Source of the DNA: Parasulfitobacter algicola
GTDB lineage: Bacteria; Pseudomonadota; Alphaproteobacteria; Rhodobacterales; Rhodobacteraceae
Length of the DNA: 64,000 nt
Direction of reading: 5' to 3'
Assembly (NCBI RefSeq): GCF_013315265.1
Contig: NZ_JABUFE010000003.1
Coordinates: forward strand, 310,001 to 374,000
Shown here: positions 34,808 through 43,432 of the stretch, piece after piece
Position numbering within the stretch: the first letter of the stretch is position 1
Layout: each line of letters opens with the position of its first letter
Translations under genes and position numbers: made by a program
The notes under the pieces: model-generated
Seen by the model: the letters and a program-made list of their open reading frames with translations, nothing else
The model's database searches: none
What the model was told of the DNA's origin: nothing

Positions 34808-35338
34808 TTATCTATCCGTAACAGGGGGTTCGGGGCAGCCATCGGGCGTCGGGCGGCCGTCAAAAACGACTTCGCCACAGGCATTGATCTGGTGCCAGAC
34901 AAAGCCGCGCCCATCGTCCATGATCGCAATCACGCGGTCGATGCCATAGGTGATGTTTTCGGTGCCCATAAACGCAAAGGCGGTTTCATTTTCCAGCGCC
35001 GCCCCGATGTCATCGGCGTTAAAGCAATCGAACCAGCCAGGCGCTTCCAGCGGTTCAGCGCGGTCATAGGTAACATAGGTTTCGGTCATCATCGCCTGGC
35101 TTTGCGGTGTGGTAAAACACGCGCGATAGCGAACGGGCGAACTGTTGGCATCGATAGCCTGAAAATCGTCGTAAAGAATCGGTTCAGGCTGGCCGCCAAT
35201 GATAGGAGTCATCTGCACATCAGACACACCATTGGGTTCGACGGCGGCGTAAAATGCATAAACTTGCAGATAATACAGCGCGCCGCCGGCGATCAGCGAA
35301 ACGATCACAATAAATATCCCTATGATTTTGCCTGACAT
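34808..35338 (-). CDS. Single-span membrane protein, DUF6446-like
   Basis: 176 residues from the ATG at 35338, preceded by AAGG; twelve further codons upstream are open. The N-terminus is one membrane helix (SGKIIGIFIVIVSLIAGGALYYLQ), followed by an extracytoplasmic domain with YRACFTTPQSQAM, WFDCFNADDIG and the C-terminal INACGEVVFDGRPTPDGCPEPP. It holds four conserved-looking cysteines that could pair in the periplasm. I recognise this as a family found in Rhodobacteraceae next to glyS; the function is unknown. Adjacent to glyS with no gap. Confidence 0.75.
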   Translation of the reverse strand: MSGKIIGIFIVIVSLIAGGALYYLQVYAFYAAVEPNGVSDVQMTPIIGGQPEPILYDDFQAIDANSSPVRYRACFTTPQSQAMMTETYVTYDRAEPLEAPGWFDCFNADDIGAALENETAFAFMGTENITYGIDRVIAIMDDGRGFVWHQINACGEVVFDGRPTPDGCPEPPVTDR

Positions 35339-35415
35339 GCGCCTTACCTCAGATCCAGCTTTGGCCAATAGCATTTAGGATGATTTTTACTATGAAAAGT
35401 AAGTTCATCGGATGC

Positions 35416-36114
35416 TCAGTACCAGTTTAGATTAATAATAGGACGCTTCAATTTTCGAACTTTTCGAAAAAGCTTATCGATCGGTATCTCAAGATCAGGT
35501 ATGCGCTTTTCATGAGTTTCGACAAAAATATAGTCAATGCGATTCAGTATCGGTGCTTCAAGAAGCGCGTTCAAAACAGCAACCTCTGATCCTTCGATGT
35601 CCATTTTTATCACACCTATGTCAGTATTAAGATCAGCCAGAAAGCGTACAAAATCAATTTGCTGAACCTCTATTGCATTGTTTAAGTCAATATTCGTTTT
35701 ATCGGCAAACGTGCTTGTGCTTTGTGAACTTGTGATCTGATCCGATTCAAAATCGTTGTGCCGATACATCGAAATTGTACTGTCTTCTACACCGACAGCT
35801 GCTTCGACGACTTCGACATTATTGATGCTTATCAGATTTTTACGCAGTTGCTCTGCTGTCCAGGGGTCAGGCTCAAACGCATAGACGGTGCTTGCTTGTT
35901 TTGCCATGATCTTGCTGATTTCGCCAATATTGGCCCCAAGATCAATGCATAGTTTTCCTTCACTGGCAGCCAATGCAGCCTGCAAGTCAGCCATGCTGGC
36001 GCTTGGGGTATGGCGTCTATGTATCTTGCGAAACTTCAGGCCAATTTTTCCTGGTAGGTGTCCCAAGAAAAAAGCTGTAGTCTTGCGATATTGCTTCTTC
36101 AAAGAACTAGCCAT
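35416..36114 (-). CDS. FkbM-family methyltransferase
   Basis: 232 residues. SAM-binding motif I is [17 protein letters not shown], followed by [18 protein letters not shown]; the FkbM signature [19 protein letters not shown] is clear, and YIFVETHEK follows. Such enzymes O-methylate sugars or polyketides; here a surface glycan is a reasonable guess. The gene is visibly AT-richer than glyQ and glyS on either side, and its start overlaps the glyQ end by 8 bases, with AGGAG inside glyQ. It looks like an acquired insertion in the glyQ-glyS unit. Confidence 0.85.
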   Translation of the reverse strand: MASSLKKQYRKTTAFFLGHLPGKIGLKFRKIHRRHTPSASMADLQAALAASEGKLCIDLGANIGEISKIMAKQASTVYAFEPDPWTAEQLRKNLISINNVEVVEAAVGVEDSTISMYRHNDFESDQITSSQSTSTFADKTNIDLNNAIEVQQIDFVRFLADLNTDIGVIKMDIEGSEVAVLNALLEAPILNRIDYIFVETHEKRIPDLEIPIDKLFRKVRKLKRPIINLNWY

Positions 36115-37060
36115 TCTGCAGCGCTCCTGGTCTTTGTATAATTAAACCCCCGGCTTCCGTCTGCACAAAGGCATCCGCGCATTGCTTGGCCAACGTACGA
36201 ACGCGCCCGATATAGGCCTGCCGTTCCGTGACTGAAATCACGCCGCGCGCATCCAGCAGGTTGAACAGGTGGCTGGCCTTGATGCACTGGTCATAGGCGG
36301 GATGCGCCATGATGATGCGCAGACCGGTTTTGGGATCTTCGGCGGGTTCTGACAAAATACGTTCGCATTCGGCTTCGGCATCTTTGAAATGCTGCAGCAA
36401 AGTATCTGTATCAGCCACATCGAAATTCCAGCGGGCATATTCCTGTTCGGTTTGGCGAAAAATATCGCCATAGCTTAACGCAATTGGCGTTTGCGGATCA
36501 TTGAAGGGCATGTCCATCACGTGATCCACCCCCAAAACGTACATCGCCAAGCGTTCAAGGCCATAGGTCAGTTCGCCCGAAACCGGTTTGCAATCATGGC
36601 CACCGACTTGCTGAAAATAGGTGAACTGGCTGACCTCCATTCCGTCGCACCAGACCTCCCATCCCAGGCCCCAGGCGCCCAGTGTCGGGCTTTCCCAATC
36701 GTCTTCGACAAAGCGGATGTCGTGCAGATCCATATCAATGCCAATGGCTTGTAGTGATCCCAGATACAAATCCTGCAGATCGGCCGGGCTAGGTTTGATC
36801 AGCACTTGATACTGATAATAATGCTGCAACCGGTTGGGATTTTCGCCGTACCGTCCATCGGTCGGGCGGCGTGATGGCTGAACATAGGCCGCAGCCCAGG
36901 CGTTTGAGCCTAAAGCGCGCAAGGTTGTGGCGGGATGAAACGTACCTGCGCCCACCTCCATGTCATAGGGCTGCAGGATCGCACAGCCTTTTTCTGCCCA
37001 ATAATTCTGCAAACGCAAGATGATTTCCTGAAAACTGCGGGGCGGCGTTGGGTTTGACAT
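36107..37060 (-). CDS. glyQ: Glycyl-tRNA synthetase alpha subunit
   Basis: 317 residues. It is the catalytic subunit for glycine activation. Diagnostic blocks: [90 protein letters not shown]. Full length for the family. Good ribosome-binding site AGGAA. It diverges from the pseudo-trypsin gene across 152 bases and is separated from glyS by two genes. Confidence 0.97.
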   Translation of the reverse strand: MSNPTPPRSFQEIILRLQNYWAEKGCAILQPYDMEVGAGTFHPATTLRALGSNAWAAAYVQPSRRPTDGRYGENPNRLQHYYQYQVLIKPSPADLQDLYLGSLQAIGIDMDLHDIRFVEDDWESPTLGAWGLGWEVWCDGMEVSQFTYFQQVGGHDCKPVSGELTYGLERLAMYVLGVDHVMDMPFNDPQTPIALSYGDIFRQTEQEYARWNFDVADTDTLLQHFKDAEAECERILSEPAEDPKTGLRIIMAHPAYDQCIKASHLFNLLDARGVISVTERQAYIGRVRTLAKQCADAFVQTEAGGLIIQRPGALQNG

Positions 37061-37212
37061 GATTTTTCCTGCGTCTTGACGGGCGAGTGTGTCCTAACTG
37101 TCAGTGCAGCAAGGGTCAATTGTCCGCAAGGGCAATTATCCGCTCGCAACTGCTTTGGGATTTGCTAGGTATTAGGGAACTGTGAAATCAGATTAAACGG
37201 GTATGTTTGGCG

Positions 37213-38952
37213 ATGATAAAGGTTTGGGCGGGTGCACTGGCAGCAATATTTTGTCTTGCAGCCCTATCGGGTCAGGTCTTTGCGCAAGATCGTGTGTGGG
37301 TTCAGATCGAAGCCCAACCAAGCCTGGCCGAAGCGCAGGAACGCATTCGTGATTATTCGTCCAGTCTTGATAATTTGCATGGGTTCGCTTTGGGGTCGGG
37401 CTGGTATGGCATTGTGCTTGGGCCATATAATTCAGAAGACGCTGATCTTGTTTTAGGGCGATTGCGACGTCAGGGTTTAATCCCACGTGACAGTTTCATT
37501 GCATTTGGTCGAAATTTTCAGCAACAGTTTTGGCCCATTGGCGGCAATGCGTTTACGGCACTGGCCGCCCCCAGTCCCCAGATCACAATCGACACAATCC
37601 CGCAAAACCCAACATTGCAGATTATCGACGAAACGCCGCAGCAGGCCCGCGCAAGTGAACGGCTTTTGACCCGTGAAGATCGCGAAGTATTGCAGAAGGC
37701 TTTGAAATGGGCGGGGGTATATACTGCTGGCATTGATGGATCATTCGGGCGCGGAACACGAAATGCGATGGCAGAATGGCAGCGTCTTCAAGGGCTTGAA
37801 GAAACGGGTATCCTGACGACGGCCCAACGCGGCCAGCTTTTGAGCGATTATAACGCCGTTCTAGAAGGTTTGGATCTGCAAGCCGTGACCAACACAGATG
37901 CTGGCATCCAAATCAAGCTACCGCTTGGGGTGGTGGTGTTTGACAAGTATGATCCTCCGCTGGTTCATTACACCGCGACGACGGATTTGAATGTGCAGAT
38001 CAGCCTGATCAGTCAAAGCGGTGACGAAAACAGTCTGCTTGCGCTTTATGATCTTTTGCAAACCCTGCAGATTATGCCCCTGACAGGCCCACGCAACCAA
38101 GAGCGGACCAGTTTTCAGATTACGGGCGTGGATGCGAAGCGCCACTCTTACGCCTATGCTGAATTGCGCGGGGGTGTGATCAAGGGCTTTATCCTTGTAT
38201 GGCCCGCAGGCGATGAACGCCGTCGCAGTAGGTTACAGGATGAACTGCAAAGCAGCTTTACACCCATTGACGGTGTACTGAACCCATCTATTGTGCCGCC
38301 ATCTGCGGATCAGGCAATTGATCTGATCGCAGGATTACAGATCAGACGACCAAAATTATCCCGGTCCGGTTTCTATATCGATAACGCTGGAACACTGATC
38401 ACCACAACCGAAGTGACGGATCAATGTCCACGTCTGACACTTGATGAAACCTATGAAGCGCGCGTGATCGCGACGGCTCCGCAATTTGGTCTGGCAATTT
38501 TGCAACCAACGACAGATTTGGCCCCCGCAGGTTTTGCATCATTTCTGGGTGGTATCGCGCGAATACAGCAGGATATTGCTGTGGCAGGGTATTCCTATGA
38601 AGGGGCATTGGATGCGCCAACAGTAACGTTCGGCCAGATTGCGGATATTCGCGGGTTGAATGGAGATGACGCGTTGGATCGGCTGTCAGTGTCGGTGCTT
38701 GCGGGTGATGTCGGTGGGCCTGTGTTGGATGCATCGGGTACTGTTGTGGGAATGCTGCTGCCAAATTTGGATGATGGTCGCCAGTTACCACAAGATGTTC
38801 GTTTTACGGTTGATGCAGAGGCGATCAAACAGGTTCTTGCAAAGGCAAACATCAGTTATCAGATTGCCGATGCGTCAGCGCCGATGCGTGCCGAAGATCT
38901 GTCAACAAAAGCCATTGAATTAACAGCGCTTGTAAGTTGCTGGGATAATTAA
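37213..38952 (+). CDS. Secreted peptidoglycan-binding protein with an inactive trypsin-like domain
   Basis: 579 residues from the ATG at 37213. Order: Sec signal peptide ending GQVFA-QD (1-24); SPOR-like domain (about 27-98: VWVQIEAQPSLAEAQERI, WYGIVLGPY); peptidoglycan-binding_1 repeat (about 155-205: GIDGSFGRGTRNAMAEWQ); a middle part not recognised; a trypsin-like fold (about 380-560). The catalytic positions are changed: the His region reads LITTTEVTDQ (about T399/E400), the Asp region APQFGLAIL, and the Ser motif GDSGGP is G498-D-V500-GGP. It is therefore probably a binding protein, not a protease. Divergent from glyQ; ends before a bidirectional hairpin. Confidence 0.82.
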   Translation: MIKVWAGALAAIFCLAALSGQVFAQDRVWVQIEAQPSLAEAQERIRDYSSSLDNLHGFALGSGWYGIVLGPYNSEDADLVLGRLRRQGLIPRDSFIAFGRNFQQQFWPIGGNAFTALAAPSPQITIDTIPQNPTLQIIDETPQQARASERLLTREDREVLQKALKWAGVYTAGIDGSFGRGTRNAMAEWQRLQGLEETGILTTAQRGQLLSDYNAVLEGLDLQAVTNTDAGIQIKLPLGVVVFDKYDPPLVHYTATTDLNVQISLISQSGDENSLLALYDLLQTLQIMPLTGPRNQERTSFQITGVDAKRHSYAYAELRGGVIKGFILVWPAGDERRRSRLQDELQSSFTPIDGVLNPSIVPPSADQAIDLIAGLQIRRPKLSRSGFYIDNAGTLITTTEVTDQCPRLTLDETYEARVIATAPQFGLAILQPTTDLAPAGFASFLGGIARIQQDIAVAGYSYEGALDAPTVTFGQIADIRGLNGDDALDRLSVSVLAGDVGGPVLDASGTVVGMLLPNLDDGRQLPQDVRFTVDAEAIKQVLAKANISYQIADASAPMRAEDLSTKAIELTALVSCWDN

Positions 38953-38973
38953 TCCAAGCATCTTCAAAACGTA

Positions 38974-39000
38974 AAATGCCCTACTTAAAGCAGGGCATTT
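38974..39000. terminator. Bidirectional hairpin between convergent genes
   Basis: AAATGCCCT and AGGGCATTT form a perfect 9-bp stem with a 9-base loop. The A/T-rich ends give short T-runs on both strands. It lies 21 bases after the pseudo-trypsin stop and is followed by about 150 bases without a gene before the apt stop. Confidence 0.65.
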
Positions 39001-39148
39001 AAGGCTGTGTTAGCCACAGCAAAGCGAATGTATTTCGTCGGAGGCAAGGACGAATTTGCCCTAGTATGCTTAACAATATGCTAAAGCATCGTTCTTGGAT
39101 CGTTAGAAAACCATAAATTTAAGTCCAGTTTTAGACATATAATACCCA

Positions 39149-39679
39149 TCATTCCCCATCGAATGCGCAAAGGGCGTGGACATTTATGCCCAGCTTTTCC
39201 AACAAAGCGCGCCCGCCAAGATCGGGAAGGTCGATCACGAAGGCACAGCCGACAATTTCGGCACCAAGCTTTTCGATCAGTTTGATCCCAGCCTCAGCTG
39301 TGCCACCCGTTGCCAGCAGATCGTCCACCACCAAAACACGTTCCCCGGCTTTCAGGGCATCGTCGTGTATCTCCATAACCGCCTCGCCGTATTCCAGCTT
39401 GTAATCCTGGCTGATCGTCTGGCCTGGCAGCTTGCCTTTTTTGCGAATGGGCACGAACCCGACCGTTAATTGATGGGCAATAGCCCCGCCCAGAATAAAG
39501 CCGCGCGCTTCAAGCCCGATGACTTTATCAATCTGTTGATCGGCATATGGGTGCAGCAATTGATCGATGGCCATGCGAAACCCGCGTGGGTCGGCAAATA
39601 ATGTAGTGACATCGCGAAACATAATTCCGTCATGGGGGAAATTGGGAATTGTACGAATATAATCTTTAACGGTTTTCAA
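39149..39679 (-). CDS. apt: Adenine phosphoribosyltransferase
   Basis: 176 residues from a TTG start; the N-terminus [27 protein letters not shown] is the family's. It makes AMP from adenine and PRPP. The PRPP-binding loop is [16 protein letters not shown], and [14 protein letters not shown] plus VRKKGKLPG-like [12 protein letters not shown] are typical. The start overlaps the end of the membrane acyltransferase-like gene by 14 bases. With mtnP upstream in the same run it recovers the adenine that MtnP releases. Confidence 0.96.
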   Translation of the reverse strand: MKTVKDYIRTIPNFPHDGIMFRDVTTLFADPRGFRMAIDQLLHPYADQQIDKVIGLEARGFILGGAIAHQLTVGFVPIRKKGKLPGQTISQDYKLEYGEAVMEIHDDALKAGERVLVVDDLLATGGTAEAGIKLIEKLGAEIVGCAFVIDLPDLGGRALLEKLGINVHALCAFDGE

Positions 39680-40685
39680 GACGGGATCCTTTGCGTGTCA
39701 GAAATCGCATAAGTTGTTCAAGTGGGCCATGGGATGACAGATGATCCCAAAGCCAAGCATAAATGACCGATAGCGCAATAAATGCAATTGCAGCAAGCAA
39801 CATATCAAGTGCTGATCGCGTACCAGAAAGCCATCCCATTACATCAAGAATGACCAACCCCAAAAGAATATGTGCGATGTAAAGTGTCAAAGCCTGACGT
39901 CCGGCCAAAGCGGCAGGTCGTAAAGCCGTTTCTGACCGGATTAGGCGTAAGCAAAGTCCCAAAACCAACGCAGCTGTTCCCATGCTGCCTGCAACATAGA
40001 ACGGATTTGGTGGGATCGGGGACAGGGCGACGACCTCAATCAGTTCAGGATCGGCATAGCCTAATGCCAGGCTAAACACCGTAACAGCAGCCCATGTGGC
40101 AAATCCCCAAACAATCAAGCGCATTTGCATGCGTGGCCGTGCCAGGTTGCGGCGGCCCAGCCATAATCCGAACAACACAAACGCAAGCCACGGGAAAACC
40201 GGATGCCAGCCATTGTAAAACAGATTTCGTACGAAGCCGACTGGCGTCCAAAAATCGGTATATGTCAGGGTGTCCCAATCCCAGCCAGCTTCATAATTCA
40301 AAGTGAATAGCGCGATATATGCCGCGATCGTTACACCAACTGCCAACCATAAAAACACACGCCCTGAAAAGCCCATCACTAATGCAGCAAACAGGAAATA
40401 TACACCATAATAGTGCAAAATGTCGGCGGGAAAGATCAGCATATTCAGCAGTCCAACCGCAAACAAAATGGCTCCGCGCAGGATCAGATCGCGTGGTGCG
40501 ATTTTTGAAATCGAAATGCCGACACCAGCCAGAATAACAAATAACGCGGCCGCCCGACCTTGAAAGATTTCGGTGACAGGACTGGACCAATCCGGTTGCG
40601 GATGGGCTGCCACGTTGAAATTGACGATCACCATACCTGAAAACGCAAGAAAGCGCGCGATGTCCAGTCCATGCAGGCGTGTCAC
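39666..40685 (-). CDS. DUF418/YeiB-like multi-pass membrane protein
   Basis: 339 residues, GTG start. It begins [21 protein letters not shown], the pattern of YeiB/DUF418 and related membrane acyltransferase-like proteins (R..xLDxxRxxAxxGMxxVN), and has nine or ten membrane helices. The C-terminal region [19 protein letters not shown] fits DUF418. The substrate is unknown. It is embedded between mtnP (4-base overlap) and apt (14-base overlap), so it is translationally coupled to nucleoside salvage, an association the family does not explain. Confidence 0.75.
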   Translation of the reverse strand: MTRLHGLDIARFLAFSGMVIVNFNVAAHPQPDWSSPVTEIFQGRAAALFVILAGVGISISKIAPRDLILRGAILFAVGLLNMLIFPADILHYYGVYFLFAALVMGFSGRVFLWLAVGVTIAAYIALFTLNYEAGWDWDTLTYTDFWTPVGFVRNLFYNGWHPVFPWLAFVLFGLWLGRRNLARPRMQMRLIVWGFATWAAVTVFSLALGYADPELIEVVALSPIPPNPFYVAGSMGTAALVLGLCLRLIRSETALRPAALAGRQALTLYIAHILLGLVILDVMGWLSGTRSALDMLLAAIAFIALSVIYAWLWDHLSSHGPLEQLMRFLTRKGSRLENR

Positions 40686-41554
40686 AAAACGCGACCTGCT
40701 ACAGCGTCCAGTTTTGCGACAAGTGTGGGGTCGCGGCTCTCAGGCTTAGTCATGATGGCATGATCAAGCGCGCGGTCACAGTTGTGCGGGCAGGGCGTAC
40801 GTATGTGATCTAAAAGCGCAGGCAGTTGTTTAATCAGAGATCGCGCATTTTCTGAATTGCCTCTCAAAGTAGTGATAATCTGATTGATATCAACAGCCCC
40901 ATGATCAGGATGCCAACTGTCATAATCGGTGATCATAGCGACCGAAGCATAGCAAATTTCAGCCTCGCGGGCCAGTTTTGCCTCGGGCATATTGGTCATG
41001 CCAATCACGTCGCAGCCCCAGTTTTCGCGGTACATCTTGGATTCGGCCAGTGTTGAAAACTGTGGTCCTTCCATCGCCAAATAGGTGCCGCCCTTGTGGA
41101 TTGTGATCCCGGCTATTTTGGCAGCCGTTTCGCAGACATCCCCCAATCGTGGGCAGGTCGGATGTGCCACACTGACATGGGCCACACAGCCGGTGCCAAA
41201 GAACGATTTTTCGCGCGCGATCGTTCGGTCAATGAATTGATCTATGATCACGAAATGCCCAGGTGCCATGTCTTCGCGAAATGACCCACAAGCGGAAACC
41301 GATATAATGTCGGTCACACCAATCCGCTTTAGCACATCAATATTTGCGCGATAGGGAACGGTGCTTGGTGAATGGACGTGACCGCGGCCATGGCGCGGGA
41401 GAAAAACCATTTCGATATCGTCCAATACGCCCGTCAGAACATGATCGGATGGCGCCCCCCAAGGGCTTTCGATATTTTGCCAAGTTGCGTTCTTCAGCCC
41501 ATCTATTTCGTATACGCCCGAACCTCCGATGATACCGATTTTCGTCTTTGTCAT
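40682..41554 (-). CDS. mtnP: S-methyl-5'-thioadenosine phosphorylase
   Basis: 290 residues. It cleaves methylthioadenosine, a by-product of polyamine and homoserine-lactone synthesis, to adenine and methylthioribose-1-phosphate. Motifs: IGIIGGSGVY, FLPRHGRGHVHSPSTVPYRAN, VSACGSFREDMAPGHFVIIDQFIDRT, YLAMEGPQFSTLAESKMYR and the base-binding MTNMPEAKLAREAEICYASVAMITDYD. These separate it from purine nucleoside phosphorylase. Upstream of the DUF418-like gene and apt. Confidence 0.95.
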   Translation of the reverse strand: MTKTKIGIIGGSGVYEIDGLKNATWQNIESPWGAPSDHVLTGVLDDIEMVFLPRHGRGHVHSPSTVPYRANIDVLKRIGVTDIISVSACGSFREDMAPGHFVIIDQFIDRTIAREKSFFGTGCVAHVSVAHPTCPRLGDVCETAAKIAGITIHKGGTYLAMEGPQFSTLAESKMYRENWGCDVIGMTNMPEAKLAREAEICYASVAMITDYDSWHPDHGAVDINQIITTLRGNSENARSLIKQLPALLDHIRTPCPHNCDRALDHAIMTKPESRDPTLVAKLDAVAGRVL

Positions 41555-41570
41555 GATCGGGTTCCTTTTG

Positions 41571-42176
41571 TCAGCTGTCAGGGCGTTTCAGGCTGAACAA
41601 TTCTGTCACGCGAGTGTAATCGTGATAACCCAAACGGGCGAGTGGTTCATATTTTGTGACATCAAACATGCCGTCCTTCAGGCAATCATCACGCATATTG
41701 ATGCCAGTTACTTGGCCAAACACAGCATAATTTGTCTCGCCTGGCAATTTCAGGATCTGTGTTAATTTACATTCAAGGCTGGCAGGTGCATGCGCCACGC
41801 GAGAACAGGCAATCGTCTGGCATTCTTCACGCTTGATATCAGCCAGCGTAAATTCATCCGTCGTTTTATCCCATGCGCCAGATGTTTGATTCATGGCATC
41901 CCGCATGGCGTATTCAACGATATTGATGCAGAAAACACCCGTATCGCGAATATTGGCGACAGTGTCTTTTGTCCCGTCCCGGTCCGGTTTCGCCGAGGTC
42001 GAGGCAAACATCACCTGAGGGGGTACATATGCCACAGCGTTGAAAAATGAATAAGGCGCAAGATTTTCAGATCCATCTGCCCCCCGCGTTGCAACCCAGG
42101 CAATGGGGCGGGGTGACACGATCGCATTGAATGGGTTATGGGGCAGGCCGTGCCCATCTTCTGGCTTATAGAACAA
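41571..42176 (-). CDS. Flavin reductase-like protein (FMN-binding split barrel)
   Basis: 201 residues from a TTG start with AGGAG six bases upstream. The FMN-binding domain is typical of the flavin reductase/DIM6 group: NAIVSPRPIAWVATRGADGSENLAPYSFFNAVAYVPPQVMFAS, then KDTVANIRDTGVFCINIV and the C-terminal YEPLARLGYHDYTRV. Members reduce flavin or act on small substrates. It precedes mtnP on the same strand by 16 bases, so they may be co-transcribed. Confidence 0.9.
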   Translation of the reverse strand: MFYKPEDGHGLPHNPFNAIVSPRPIAWVATRGADGSENLAPYSFFNAVAYVPPQVMFASTSAKPDRDGTKDTVANIRDTGVFCINIVEYAMRDAMNQTSGAWDKTTDEFTLADIKREECQTIACSRVAHAPASLECKLTQILKLPGETNYAVFGQVTGINMRDDCLKDGMFDVTKYEPLARLGYHDYTRVTELFSLKRPDS

Positions 42177-42250
42177 TTCTATCTCCTGTTGGTTTGAACA
42201 AGGCGTACCTGCGTGCTAGGGGCGTTTCCAGTCAAAAATGAGGAACACGC

Positions 42251-42733
42251 GTGTACCGGCTTGCGCAGGAAACGAAAGATGATTGGTGGGAGGTCGAGGC
42301 GCTGTACGATCTGTGTTTTGCACCGGGACGTGAAGCTTTGTCATCATATCGACTGCGTGACGGGGTCGATCCCATTGCTGAATTGTCGATGACCGCTAGA
42401 GATGCAGATGATATTTTGGCCGGCGCAATTCGGTATTGGCCGGTCCGGGTCGGCACGCATCAAGCTTTGTTATTGGGCCCGATCGCCGTTCACCCGACAC
42501 GACAGGGCGAAGGCTTAGGTGGTGCACTGATCAGCGATAGCCTGAAGCTGGCGCAAAAACTTGGATGGACAAGGGCATTGCTTGTCGGCGATGCACCTTA
42601 CTATTCAAAATTTGGATTTAATGTGACGACCGATATCAAAATGCCGCCTCCTACAAACCCGTCTCGTGTCCTTGCGCTGGAAATTAAACGCGGCGCCTGG
42701 CGTGGTATTCAGGGTCAAGTGGAACATTTTTGA
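42251..42733 (+). CDS. GNAT-family N-acetyltransferase
   Basis: 160 residues from a GTG with GAGGAA upstream. The acetyl-CoA-binding motif A is LLLGPIAVHPTRQGEGLGGALISDSLKLAQKLGW (around residues 75-108), followed by LLVGDAPYYSKFGFNV, the C-terminal motif B of the YhbS-like group. The acceptor is unknown. Divergent from the flavin reductase gene across 74 bases; about 160 AT-rich bases without a gene follow. Confidence 0.9.
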   Translation: MYRLAQETKDDWWEVEALYDLCFAPGREALSSYRLRDGVDPIAELSMTARDADDILAGAIRYWPVRVGTHQALLLGPIAVHPTRQGEGLGGALISDSLKLAQKLGWTRALLVGDAPYYSKFGFNVTTDIKMPPPTNPSRVLALEIKRGAWRGIQGQVEHF

Positions 42734-42895
42734 AAGTTAAATTGACTTTTATTCTGAAATTTATCTTTTTAAAAACATAAGCTTAAGGTGTTATTTGGAA
42801 AAATTTTAAAAATCGATTGGAACTCTTATCACACATTTTCCGTTGTGTATCCGAACGACGCAGCAAGCGTCACAACAAATTGAAGGAGTATGGAA

Positions 42896-43342
42896 ATGAA
42901 ACGTTTTCTAGCAACAACAGCATTGGTAATGACAACATCAGCAGCAGCTTTTGCAATGTCAAACGAGCAACTGAAAGATAGTGTCGAGAATGAATTAAAT
43001 TCATATGAAATGGAAGTTAATGTCGATGCGTTAACTGATGACCAGATCAGCGCAATTTACGTCATTATGACAACAGGCGATAGCCCATTGGACAAGCAAC
43101 AGCGTATTGAATCAATTCTTGAAGATGCAAACAGTGCTGCTGTCGTGGACGAAAAAGGTATGGTGATCACACTACCGGCAAATGACATGCGCGCTCAGGT
43201 TCAAAGCCGTCTTGCGATCATGGGTTTTGATGTAGACGTTTCCGAACTTGATGATGAAACTATACAAGGTATCTATTTGGTTGCAACATCAGGTGAAAAC
43301 CCGAACGACAAAAATGCAAAAATCGAAGCAATGCTACAATAA
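42896..43342 (+). CDS. Small secreted protein with an internal duplication
   Basis: 148 residues from the ATG at 42896 (GGAG eight bases upstream; the ATG at 42890 is too close). The Sec signal peptide ends at AAAFA. The mature part holds two homologous units of about 50 residues: LKDSVENELNSYEMEVNVDAL..DQISAIYVIMTTGDSP and MRAQVQSRLAIMGFDVDVSEL..ETIQGIYLVATSGENP, each ending in a K/Q-rich I(E)xxL helix. It is acidic, without cysteine. No known family recognised. AT-richer than neighbours, with a strong terminator. Confidence 0.8.
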   Translation: MKRFLATTALVMTTSAAAFAMSNEQLKDSVENELNSYEMEVNVDALTDDQISAIYVIMTTGDSPLDKQQRIESILEDANSAAVVDEKGMVITLPANDMRAQVQSRLAIMGFDVDVSELDDETIQGIYLVATSGENPNDKNAKIEAMLQ

Positions 43343-43363
43343 GAACTACTGTATTTAGTTTTA

Positions 43364-43392
43364 TTGGCTGGCCATATTGGCCAGCCAATTTT
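43364..43392 (+). terminator. Intrinsic terminator of the duplicated secreted protein gene
   Basis: Perfect 10-bp stem TTGGCTGGCC / GGCCAGCCAA with a 5-base loop, then TTTT. It starts 22 bases after the stop codon; its reverse has fewer T, so it serves mainly the plus strand but may also stop the convergent chemoreceptor transcript. Confidence 0.85.
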
Positions 43393-43432
43393 CATTTTGG
43401 GTACTATTATGACGACAGTTTGATCGCGTATA

